Positions 36,236-42,930 of a DNA stretch of 64,000 bases are shown one piece after another. A program made the translations under genes and the position numbers. Below the pieces are notes generated by a model. That model made no database searches and was not told where the DNA came from. It saw only the letters and a program-made list of their open reading frames with translations. This stretch comes from Chryseobacterium koreense CCUG 49689 (GTDB lineage: Bacteria; Bacteroidota; Bacteroidia; Flavobacteriales; Weeksellaceae). The first letter of the stretch is position 1; each line of letters begins with the position of its first letter. The DNA lies in NCBI RefSeq assembly GCF_001045435.1, contig NZ_LFNG01000003.1, positions 106,441 through 170,440 of the forward strand. The letters run 5' to 3'.

Positions 36236-36802
36236 TTATTTTTTGTTAATAATCGTGGTTAATTCCTTTGGCAAAGTGGTTGTATCTTTACCTTCCGTTA
36301 AATGATATTCTCTTTGAGAGAAGCTCGTTTCTGTTTCCAGTTCCAAAGGATTCTCGCAATTCTCTGGCTCATCTTCCGGGAAAATCGGCAACGGCTGTGT
36401 AACAGACAATCCGGTAGATTTGTCCTGTAAAATCGTCAAAGTTGTCGGCACTCTCGAAATCCAGAATTTTCCTTGCGGTTCACCTGTCGGCTGTCGCAAT
36501 TCATCTACAATACTTAAATAAAGTGGATCTCCAATTACCGGCACTTCACCACCGTTCCAGATTTTCCGGTCGTCATAAAGAATTGTACAGTGTTTTCAAA
36601 GCCCGGTTTTACCGTTACAATTATTCTTGCCATTCCTGCCTGCAGAAAGCTTCTGAACAATGGATCCATGTCTTCTGCCAGGTAAAGGTTTTGCCAATGT
36701 GCCTTGCTTGCTCAGTAGTAAGGATAGAATGTATAATTTATAATCTGCCACTCAAAAGCCTGCTCCATAAATTTGGCAAGGGCGGTGTAGTTGTCCAGAT
36801 TT
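36236..36802 (-). pseudogene. Core fragment B: second copy of the large unrecognised gene's 3' end
   Basis: Minus strand. An open frame (36236-36544) reads MPVIGDPLYLSIVDELRQ, GKFWISRVPTTLTILQDK, an acidic PIFPEDEPENCENPLELE stretch and TTLPKELTTIINKK before the stop, probably the native C terminus. Upstream of it the homology to fragment A continues to 36801 but is ruined by a missing base in the run near 36560 and a Trp-to-stop change near 36713. It begins abruptly next to a terminator. Many substitutions separate it from fragment A, so the duplication is not recent. Confidence 0.7.
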
Positions 36803-36805
36803 TAG

Positions 36806-36835
36806 TAACAAAAACCGCAACTTTTTGAGTTGCGG
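36806..36835 (-). terminator. Rho-independent terminator after the signal-peptide protein gene
   Basis: Minus strand: CCGCAACT, short loop, AGTTGCGG, TTTTTG. It closes the amidase-like cassette exactly where core fragment B begins. Confidence 0.82.
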
Positions 36836-36866
36836 TTGAGGATTAAAAATAAGTTTTGTCTAATAA

Positions 36867-37541
36867 CTATAATTTTTTTATGCTATAGCTGTTCCCTTTT
36901 TTGATGAATTCGAAATTTGAACTATTATTATTCAGAAATAATAAAAAGCTATATTCTTTTTGATCCCATTTTCCTTTAAAATGATATAACCAATTAAAAC
37001 GTATCGTATAAGAAAAATTTAAATCTTCGGAAGCACATTCTACCTCATTTTTATTAGCATAGCATTTAATCGGGATTTCCGTATTTTGCTTATCTATGAA
37101 ACTTATAATTTTTTTCGGCTCAACATAGGTAGTAATAAGATACGAATTTACATTAAAAAGGTCATCACCTCTTTCGGTTTTTTCTTTTCTGAAAATAATA
37201 TTTTTATGCCCATCATTATATATCATTATACTACTATCATTTTTAAGAATATATTTTTCTTTTTTTAAAGAATATTGATTTTTCTTTTTTCTATAAATAG
37301 AATCGTATTTAATTTCTCCAAATGGTTCTATCTGATTAAACTTAAAACGTTTTTGGTTTTCTATCTTTATAAAAAAAGGTAAATCTCCACTTTTTACGCT
37401 ATCTCCCAATTGATTACTCAAGATTTTATTTCTTAAATTTTCATTTACCCAAAACCCATTAATTTCTTGTGCGTACCCTAATTCCGCAAAGAAAAAAAAT
37501 ATAAAAACATATATTTTAATCTCACTTATCTTATTTCCCAA
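36867..37541 (-). CDS. Exported protein, candidate periplasmic immunity protein of the amidase-like toxin
   Basis: Protein of 224 residues with a signal peptide (about 1-24, ending LGYAQ) and a mature part beginning EINGFWVNENL. It is rich in Lys, Asn, Ile and alternating beta-type segments, with a lipocalin-like feel. It overlaps the upstream toxin-like gene by 16 bases and starts with TTG. A peptidoglycan amidase acting in the periplasm needs an immunity protein there, which the signal peptide would supply. I do not recognise the family, and the role is inferred from position, overlap and predicted location. Base use is AT-rich compared with the housekeeping genes. Confidence 0.55.
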   Translation of the reverse strand: MGNKISEIKIYVFIFFFFAELGYAQEINGFWVNENLRNKILSNQLGDSVKSGDLPFFIKIENQKRFKFNQIEPFGEIKYDSIYRKKKNQYSLKKEKYILKNDSSIMIYNDGHKNIIFRKEKTERGDDLFNVNSYLITTYVEPKKIISFIDKQNTEIPIKCYANKNEVECASEDLNFSYTIRFNWLYHFKGKWDQKEYSFLLFLNNNSSNFEFIKKGNSYSIKKL

Positions 37542-37981
37542 AATAATATTTTTTTTGCGTCAAACATTTGATCATCATATCCACTTATTAAGTATTTACC
37601 ATTCCAGACTTCAATATGTCTGTTGGAAGCTGACCTATTTTGATTGCCATTATCATCTTCTTCAATAAAGCTTTCAAAAAATAATATTCCTGTCTTATTT
37701 GAAACGCTTTTAATTACATTTTTATTATCCATTCCATTATATTCAGTAGCTTTTCCAAATAAATCTTTATCAATAATATACTCTTTTAAATTATACGCCC
37801 CTAAAACGTGATTATGTGAACATTTCGTCTTACCTCCCGGATTTGATTTATTTTTAACACCATCTAATTTTATTTTTGCTCCGGTAAGTGGTCTACTTTT
37901 TTGACAGTTTGTAAATATAGTTTTTTCAATTGAAATTTGCATCTGCCAACCGAAACGGAATCGGGCTCTGCTGGGGAGCAA
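37526..37981 (-). CDS. Tae4/NlpC-like peptidoglycan amidase toxin module (orphan)
   Basis: The frame encodes 151 residues without signal peptide or membrane segment. The C-terminal part, GILFFESF near 98-105, RHIEVWNGKYLISGYDD near 121-136 and KKILFWEIR at the end, resembles Tae4-type amidase effectors (His followed by xxLWNG, final tryptophan strand). Cys54 in KTKCSHNH would be the nucleophile, His122 the base and Asp135/136 the third residue. Such enzymes cut peptidoglycan stem cross-links. The first 14 residues come from a nested hairpin element, so the true start may be Met14 or the N terminus may be lost. The next gene encodes a signal-peptide protein. The assignment rests on motif resemblance. 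Confidence 0.45.
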   Translation of the reverse strand: MLPSRARFRFGWQMQISIEKTIFTNCQKSRPLTGAKIKLDGVKNKSNPGGKTKCSHNHVLGAYNLKEYIIDKDLFGKATEYNGMDNKNVIKSVSNKTGILFFESFIEEDDNGNQNRSASNRHIEVWNGKYLISGYDDQMFDAKKILFWEIR

Positions 37982-38001
37982 CCCGAGAGGGATAGGTTGG
38001 C
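37945..38001. repeat. Nested three-stem hairpin element
   Basis: GCCAACC (37945-37951) pairs with GGTTGGC (37995-38001). Inside, TCGGG pairs with CCCGA, and inside that TGCT-GGGG-AGCA. GC-rich in an AT-rich setting, it lies at the junction of the insertion sequence remnant and the toxin module, and forms the first codons of the toxin frame. Confidence 0.7.
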
Positions 38002-38004
38002 CGA

Positions 38005-38160
38005 CGAAATATAGTTTTCAAAGGCACTGCTTTTAGCGGTGCTTTTTTCTGCAAAAGAAATATGTAAAACATCATCAATATTACTAATGGCGGTAATATC
38101 GAAATGTTCTATCAAAAATTCAGGTAATAAAAGTCGGAGGATTTCGTAGCTACTTAACAT
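38005..38160 (-). mobile_element. ISAon1-type transposase N-terminal remnant
   Basis: About 50 codons reading MLSSYEILRLLLPEFLIEHF, then DITAISNIDDVLHISFAEK. This resembles the conserved N-terminal region of ISAon1-type Bacteroidota transposases (LLPExLxxHFDI, then a beta strand and FxEK). The frame leaves the family at about 38009, where it runs into the nested hairpin. Two terminal-repeat-like units lie just upstream at 38176-38252. Confidence 0.55.
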
Positions 38161-38175
38161 CCAGCAAAATTAATG

Positions 38176-38252
38176 CTTTCCATAGCTTCCCCCAAGTTTT
38201 AAAACTGATCCATCCCTTTCCATAGCTTCCCCCAAGTTTTAAAACTGATCCA
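38176..38252. repeat. Tandem 37-bp direct repeat, period 40
   Basis: The unit at 38176-38212 is repeated exactly at 38216-38252. It contains CATAGCTTCCCCCAAG and the 12-base palindrome AGTTTTAAAACT, then GATCCA. Its position upstream of the transposase remnant suggests a duplicated insertion sequence end. Confidence 0.85.
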
Positions 38253-38283
38253 GTTTTTTTGTGAAAAATAAATAATAGTACTT

Positions 38284-38321
38284 AAAAAAATAAATCCCTA
38301 TAAACAAATGTTTATAGGGAT
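38284..38321 (-). terminator. Rho-independent terminator of tRNA-Ser
   Basis: Minus strand: ATCCCTATAAACA, short loop, TGTTTATAGGGAT-type arm, then TTATTTTTTT, starting a few bases after the tRNA 3' end. Confidence 0.85.
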
Positions 38322-38326
38322 CTCGG

Positions 38327-38411
38327 CGGAGGAACAGGGATTCGAACCCCGGGACCTGTTACAGTCAACAGTTTTCAAGACTGCCGCAATCGACCACTCT
38401 GCCATTCCTCC
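38327..38411 (-). tRNA. tRNA-Ser (anticodon UGA)
   Basis: 85-base tRNA on the minus strand. Acceptor GGAGGAA pairs with TTCCTCC; the anticodon loop is CTTGAAAA with anticodon TGA; a long variable arm (GTTGACTGTAACAGG region) marks it as class II; the T loop is GGTTCGAATCC. Discriminator G; CCA is not encoded. Its 3' end faces the accessory island, a usual side for integrated DNA. Confidence 0.96.
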
Positions 38412-38440
38412 AGAAAAATGATTTCTCATTTTCAGTGGTG

Positions 38441-38472
38441 CAAATATAAAACTGTTTTATATTCTGACCAAA
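38441..38472 (-). promoter_or_regulatory. Promoter of tRNA-Ser: TTTGG, 19 bases, TATATTTG
   Basis: Minus strand: TTTGG at 38472-38468, spacer of 19 bases, TATATTTG at 38448-38441, followed by CACC. Both Bacteroidota elements are present, about 30 bases before the tRNA 5' end. Confidence 0.75.
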
Positions 38473-38519
38473 TTAATTTTTGGAAAAAGGGATAAAGTCC
38501 TATTTCTCAAAGGAAAAAC

Positions 38520-38885
38520 TTAATTTTTTGATAAATTCAGGCCTAAATAAACTGCAAAAATTCCAAAAATGATGCTCAATAAAATGTACAATGCCAATAT
38601 TCCATAATTCCCGCTCTGCCAAAGCGAAACATTTTCTGCCGAAAAAGTAGAGAACGTAGTGAATCCGCCGCAAAATCCGGCAATCAACAGGAACTTCAAG
38701 GGATTGTCAAATTTCATAAAATAGGAAGTGAACAAACCGATTAGAAAACATCCCAACAAATTCACTACAAATGTACCCATTGGGAATGAGTTGATATTCC
38801 AAAGTTTCTGGGTATAATTCGACATCAGAAAACGAAGTACACTTCCTAATCCTCCTCCTAGAAATATGTATAGAATTGCTTTTAT
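38520..38885 (-). CDS. crcB: CrcB/FluC fluoride channel with apparent AUA start
   Basis: Small four-helix fluoride exporter that works as a dual-topology dimer. The open part from ATG 38825 has NLLGCFLIGLFTSYF and GFCGGFTTFSTFS, the FluC hallmarks with the Na+/phenylalanine box region. That ATG lies after the first helix. The missing N terminus, KAILYIFLGGGLGSVLRFLM, is encoded in frame just upstream, but the codon where Met is expected (38885-38883) is ATA, and an in-frame stop lies two codons before it. So the gene either starts at AUA or is inactivated at its start. The 121-residue length from AUA is normal. Confidence 0.85.
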   Translation of the reverse strand: MKAILYIFLGGGLGSVLRFLMSNYTQKLWNINSFPMGTFVVNLLGCFLIGLFTSYFMKFDNPLKFLLIAGFCGGFTTFSTFSAENVSLWQSGNYGILALYILLSIIFGIFAVYLGLNLSKN

Positions 38886-38936
38886 TCTTTAATTTTTTTT
38901 GGTCTTTTATTATCTCACTAAAACACTCTATTGACA

Positions 38937-39878
38937 TTATTCCAGTTCAGCCAAGTACTTTTCGGCATCCATTGCAGACATGCAACCGCTTCCTGCAGCA
39001 GTAATCGCCTGTCTGTAAATATGGTCTTGAACATCACCGGCAGCAAAAACTCCCGGAAGGTTTGTTTTCGTGGAACCCGGAATGGTTTTGATATATCCGT
39101 TTTCATCAAGGTTGATTTGGCCTTTGAAAATGTCAGTATTCGGTTTGTGACCAATCGCTATGAAAATTCCGTGAACGTCAATCTTTGAAGTTTCGCCGGT
39201 CTGATTGTTGATGACCACTCCCCTTTCTACCATCGCGTTTTCACCCTCGATTCCGATGAGTTCGTGATTGAATTTCACTTCGATATTCGGCGTATTATTT
39301 ACCCGGTGAATCATTGCTTTGGAGGCGCGAAAATGGTCTTTGCGAACGAGCATGGTCACTTTGGAACACAATTTCGCGAGGTAGGTCGCTTCTTCTGCCG
39401 CGGTATCACCCGCTCCAACTACGATGACCTCTTTTCCTTTATAAAAAAATCCGTCACAGGTAGCACATGCAGAAACTCCTCCGCCGGAATATTTTTTTTC
39501 ATCTTCCAATCCGAGATATTTTGCGGTTGCACCGGTGGAGATAATCACAGATTTTGCCAAAATTTCCTTGTTTCCGGCCCAAAGTTTGTGAATCCCTCCT
39601 ACTTCGGTTGAAAATTCAGCTTTGGTAATTAACTCGTAATGAACTTTTGTGTCAAATCTTTCGGCCTGTTTTTGCAAATCCATCATCATTTGCGGACCGG
39701 TAACGCCTTCCGGATATCCGGGGAAATTATCTACTTCCGTGGTCGTGGTGAGCTGTCCTCCCGGTTCGAGTCCGGTATAAAGTTCCGGTTTCAAATCTGC
39801 TCTTGCGGCGTATATCGCCGCGGTAAACCCAGAAGGACCAGATCCGATGATGACGCAATCTAAAATATTTTGTTCCAT
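38937..39878 (-). CDS. trxB: Thioredoxin-disulfide reductase
   Basis: NADPH-dependent flavoenzyme that keeps thioredoxin reduced. The 313 residues show the FAD motif IIGSGPSGFTAAIYAARA near 10-27, the redox pair Cys138/Cys141 in SACATCDG, the NADPH motif VVGAGDTAAEEATYL, and the C-terminal FAD segment GVFAAGDVQDHIYRQAITAAG. Length is standard. It lies about 50 bases upstream of the crcB region on the same strand, with its own upstream gap of about 200 bases. Confidence 0.97.
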   Translation of the reverse strand: MEQNILDCVIIGSGPSGFTAAIYAARADLKPELYTGLEPGGQLTTTTEVDNFPGYPEGVTGPQMMMDLQKQAERFDTKVHYELITKAEFSTEVGGIHKLWAGNKEILAKSVIISTGATAKYLGLEDEKKYSGGGVSACATCDGFFYKGKEVIVVGAGDTAAEEATYLAKLCSKVTMLVRKDHFRASKAMIHRVNNTPNIEVKFNHELIGIEGENAMVERGVVINNQTGETSKIDVHGIFIAIGHKPNTDIFKGQINLDENGYIKTIPGSTKTNLPGVFAAGDVQDHIYRQAITAAGSGCMSAMDAEKYLAELE

Positions 39879-40073
39879 TAAATTTAGTTGTGGTTAAAAT
39901 TGATATTCAGATTGACAAAAATCGGGATTTTATTTTGGTTGTGGAATTATTTCATGATGAATTTAATCAATGATCGGCATTAAGGCAAATTCAGGTCATT
40001 TGGAATTTATAAAATATGACATTTATCTATAAGCTAAGCCCAAAATTCTAATCTAAAATTCCTTAATTATTCG

Positions 40074-40081
40074 TATTTTTG
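40074..40081 (+). promoter_or_regulatory. -7 promoter element TATTTTTG of the 40091 gene
   Basis: Consensus box followed by C. It includes the TTG at 40079, which rules out that codon as the start and points to GTG 40091 or 40100. Confidence 0.55.
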
Positions 40082-40090
40082 CAAAAAGAA

Positions 40091-41533
40091 GTGATTCAAG
40101 TGATTAATCAAAAATTAACTCCGAAGCAGAAAGCTTTAGCGATCAATTTAGATTCAAATATATACGGAACTTTTGCCGAAATTGGAGCCGGACAGGAAAC
40201 CGTGCGCCATTTCTTCCGAGCAGGCGGCGCATCGAAAACCATTGCAAAAGCAATGTCGGCTTATGATAAGGATTTCAGCGATGCGATCTATGGCAAGGAA
40301 CCTAAAAACAGGTACGTCACCCAAAACCGTTTGCGAAAAATGCTGCGGTATGAAGTGGCACTGATTGAGGAAAGGCTTTGTAGAGATAATTTCCCGGGAA
40401 GAAAGTTTTTTTCCTACGCCAACACGGTCACAACCATCAACTTTAACAAGACTTTAAAAGGTCACGGATGGGTTGGATTGCGATTTCAACTAGATGAAAA
40501 TCAAGATTATAACGAAATCGTTTTGCACGTAAAATTTAAAGAGAACGATGCCACACTTCAGCAGGAAACGCTCGGAAGTTTGGGAGTGAATCTGATTTAT
40601 GGCGCATTCAATTATTCAGACAATCCGCGAAAGCTGATTGAATCGCTTTATGACGATATTTCCACCGACAATGTTGAAATTGACATGATTGATTTCAGCG
40701 GCCCTGATTTCATTTATGTGGACAATCGTTTGATGAGCCTTCAACTGGTGAAAAACGGAATGACCGATGCGGTGATTTTCAATTCACAGGGAAACAACAT
40801 GCTTCCTGCAGATGTGCTTTACAAAAAGAATATTTTCGCAATCCGGGGAAGTTTCAGGCCTGTAACCCTGGTCAATACAGATATGTTTGTGAAAGGGCTT
40901 GAAATGTTCAAGAAAGATTGGGGTTTCGCAGATGATTCCGAAACCGAAGTTTTATTTGAAATCACTATTTCCAATTTGCGTGCTTCCGGTGCGATTGATG
41001 AAAGAGATTTCCTGGACAGGGTGGATGTTTTGGCGAAATTAGGCTACAACGTCATCATCTCCAATTTTTCCGAATATTACCGACTGATCGATTATTTTGC
41101 AAATTACACCGCGGGCAAAATCGGTGTTTCAATGGGCGTGAACAACCTGCTTGATGTTTTCGACGAGAATTATTACAAAAACCTTTCAGGCGGAATTTTG
41201 GAGGCATTCGGGAAATTTTTCCGTCAGGATATGAGGGTTTACCTTTATCCCTACAAAGATCCGGAAACACACGAGCTGCTCACTTCAAATAATCTGAAAG
41301 TCAACGATAATTTGAAGGAACTGTACAAATATTTCAAACTCAACAACAGAATTGTTGACATCAAAAACTACAATCCGGATTATTCCGAAATATACTCGAG
41401 GGAAATTCTCTCCAAAATCGCAAATCATGAGGAGGGATGGGAATCACAGCTTCCTTTCGGTGTTGCGGAAATGATCAAGGAGCGTGGAATGTTTGGATAT
41501 AAAGAGGAACTCAAATTGAAAGAGTTCTCTTAA
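40091..41533 (+). CDS. Conserved 480-residue cytoplasmic protein, function unknown
   Basis: I recognise this only as a conserved Bacteroidota protein without a secure function. It has no signal or membrane segment and is a long alpha/beta protein: KALAINLDSNIYGTFAEIGAGQ at the start (region 10-31), KFFSYANTVTTINF near 105-118, GWVGLRFQL near 126-134, VFNSQGNNMLPADVLYKKNIFAIRGSF-type segment near 230-255, and KIGVSMGVNNLLDVFDE near 340-356. The FAEIGAGQET and GHGWVGLRFQ segments look like conserved ligand-binding sites. GTG 40091 or GTG 40100 is the start because the promoter box ends at 40081. The leader is very short. Confidence 0.75.
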   Translation: MIQVINQKLTPKQKALAINLDSNIYGTFAEIGAGQETVRHFFRAGGASKTIAKAMSAYDKDFSDAIYGKEPKNRYVTQNRLRKMLRYEVALIEERLCRDNFPGRKFFSYANTVTTINFNKTLKGHGWVGLRFQLDENQDYNEIVLHVKFKENDATLQQETLGSLGVNLIYGAFNYSDNPRKLIESLYDDISTDNVEIDMIDFSGPDFIYVDNRLMSLQLVKNGMTDAVIFNSQGNNMLPADVLYKKNIFAIRGSFRPVTLVNTDMFVKGLEMFKKDWGFADDSETEVLFEITISNLRASGAIDERDFLDRVDVLAKLGYNVIISNFSEYYRLIDYFANYTAGKIGVSMGVNNLLDVFDENYYKNLSGGILEAFGKFFRQDMRVYLYPYKDPETHELLTSNNLKVNDNLKELYKYFKLNNRIVDIKNYNPDYSEIYSREILSKIANHEEGWESQLPFGVAEMIKERGMFGYKEELKLKEFS

Positions 41534-41564
41534 AAATCAGCCGAAATCTTTAAAACAATTTAAA

Positions 41565-42014
41565 ATGTCAGAATTAAAAAAGAGACTTTCGTCAATTATT
41601 GAAAGTCCAAACCAGCATACAGATACCAAACTTTTGAAAATTTGCCAGCTTTTGGATCAGGAAATCCCCTATTTCAACTGGACCGGATTTTACTTTAAGA
41701 ATGGTGACAAAGAAGAGCTGATCCTCGGACCTTATGTGGGTGCGGAAACTGACCATAAAATCATTCCATTCGGAAAAGGAATTTGTGGACAGGTTGCCGT
41801 TTCGAATGAAACCTTCGTGGTTCCAGATGTTCACGAGCAAGACAATTATCTGAGCTGCTCGATCGATACCAAAGCAGAAATAGTGGTCCCTATCATCAAA
41901 AACGGTGAAAATATCGGCCAGATCGACATTGACTCGCACACCATCGATCCCTTCACAGAGGAGGATCGGGAAATGTTGGAATGGCTTTGCCAAGAGATCG
42001 CGAAGATTTTGTAA
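41565..42014 (+). CDS. GAF-domain protein, likely free methionine-(R)-sulfoxide reductase
   Basis: Cytoplasmic single GAF domain of 149 residues in the fRMsr (MsrC) family, which reduces free methionine-R-sulfoxide with thioredoxin. It shows FNWTGFYF near 37-44, GKGICGQVA with Cys74, VVPDVHEQDNYLSC with Cys98, and EIVVPIIKNGENIGQIDIDS. Cys74 and Cys98 match the paired redox cysteines (84 and 118 in E. coli numbering); the third family Cys is absent. It ends with a terminator that abuts the aroE promoter. Confidence 0.82.
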   Translation: MSELKKRLSSIIESPNQHTDTKLLKICQLLDQEIPYFNWTGFYFKNGDKEELILGPYVGAETDHKIIPFGKGICGQVAVSNETFVVPDVHEQDNYLSCSIDTKAEIVVPIIKNGENIGQIDIDSHTIDPFTEEDREMLEWLCQEIAKIL

Positions 42015-42078
42015 ACTGTTTTATCAGGAGTGAATTCGCTGAAAGTAAAAATCAGTATTCATTAAATATATCATCTTA

Positions 42079-42107
42079 AAAGATCGGATAATTACCGGTC
42101 TTTTTTC
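42079..42107 (+). terminator. Terminator after the GAF gene
   Basis: Stem AGATCGG/CCGGTCT (one wobble) with loop ATAATTA and a T run, which leads straight into the aroE promoter box. Confidence 0.7.
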
Positions 42108-42115
42108 TATTTTTG
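42108..42115 (+). promoter_or_regulatory. -7 promoter element TATTTTTG of aroE
   Basis: The box ends four bases before the aroE ATG at 42120, so transcription should begin at or beside the start codon, giving a leaderless mRNA. Confidence 0.6.
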
Positions 42116-42119
42116 AATT

Positions 42120-42857
42120 ATGGAAACACCAAAAAAATTGGGAATCATCGGGAAAAATATCTCCTATTCTTTTTCCAAAAAATATTTTGAGAACAAGTTT
42201 CAGAATTTGATGCTCAAAAATTACACTTACGAAATTTTTGACTTAACCGATATTTCTGAGGTGGAAAAGATCTTCCAAATTCCAAATCTATTGGGATTAA
42301 ATGTTACGATTCCATACAAGGAAAAAATAATTCCTTATCTGGACGAACTCAGTGACGAAGCCGAAAAAATGGGTGCAGTAAACTGTATCGTTTTCGAAAA
42401 CAATATCAAAAAAGGATTCAATACTGATGCAGTTGGTTTCGAGAAAACGCTCCTTTTACACCGAAAAAATTTTCATCATGCCGCATTGATTTTAGGAAAT
42501 GGCGGTGCAGCAAAAGCGGTAAAATACGTGCTGGAAAAACATGGAATACCCTACAGAATTGTGGCAAGAAAGAATGAACTGAATTTTGAGAACCTCAGCA
42601 AAGAAATCGTTGCCGCGCATCATCTGATCATTCAATGTACTCCCGTTGGAACATTCCCAAATGTAGAGGACTGCCTAGATTTTCCTTTTGATGCACTCAC
42701 TGAAAAGCATCTGGTCATCGACTTAATTTACAATCCAAATTATACGGCCTTCATTAAAAATGCCTCGAAAAATGGAGCTAAAACCACCAATGGATTTTAC
42801 ATGCTCGAACAGCAGGCGGAAAAAAATTGGGAAATTTGGAATTTTCCAAAAAAATAG
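42120..42857 (+). CDS. aroE: Shikimate 5-dehydrogenase
   Basis: Reduces 3-dehydroshikimate to shikimate with NADPH. The 245 residues carry the substrate-site SYSFSKKYF near 15-23 (family SxSxSP-type), NVTIPYKEKIIPYLDEL near 61-77 with the catalytic Lys, GAVNCIV near 87-93, GNGGAAKAVKYVL in the nucleotide-binding fold near 127-139, and GFYMLEQQAE at the end. The length is a little short of the usual 270, as in other flavobacteria. The mRNA appears leaderless. Confidence 0.93.
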   Translation: METPKKLGIIGKNISYSFSKKYFENKFQNLMLKNYTYEIFDLTDISEVEKIFQIPNLLGLNVTIPYKEKIIPYLDELSDEAEKMGAVNCIVFENNIKKGFNTDAVGFEKTLLLHRKNFHHAALILGNGGAAKAVKYVLEKHGIPYRIVARKNELNFENLSKEIVAAHHLIIQCTPVGTFPNVEDCLDFPFDALTEKHLVIDLIYNPNYTAFIKNASKNGAKTTNGFYMLEQQAEKNWEIWNFPKK

Positions 42858-42930
42858 GTTAAATTAGTGCACTTTTTCAGGACAAAACCCGAAAATAACC
42901 GTCTGTCTTTTAATTAAAAAATAGTTAGCC

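Noticed and set aside
38176..38252. CRISPR array
   Set aside because: Only two copies of the unit separated by three bases; no spacers and no cas genes. It is an insertion sequence end duplicate.
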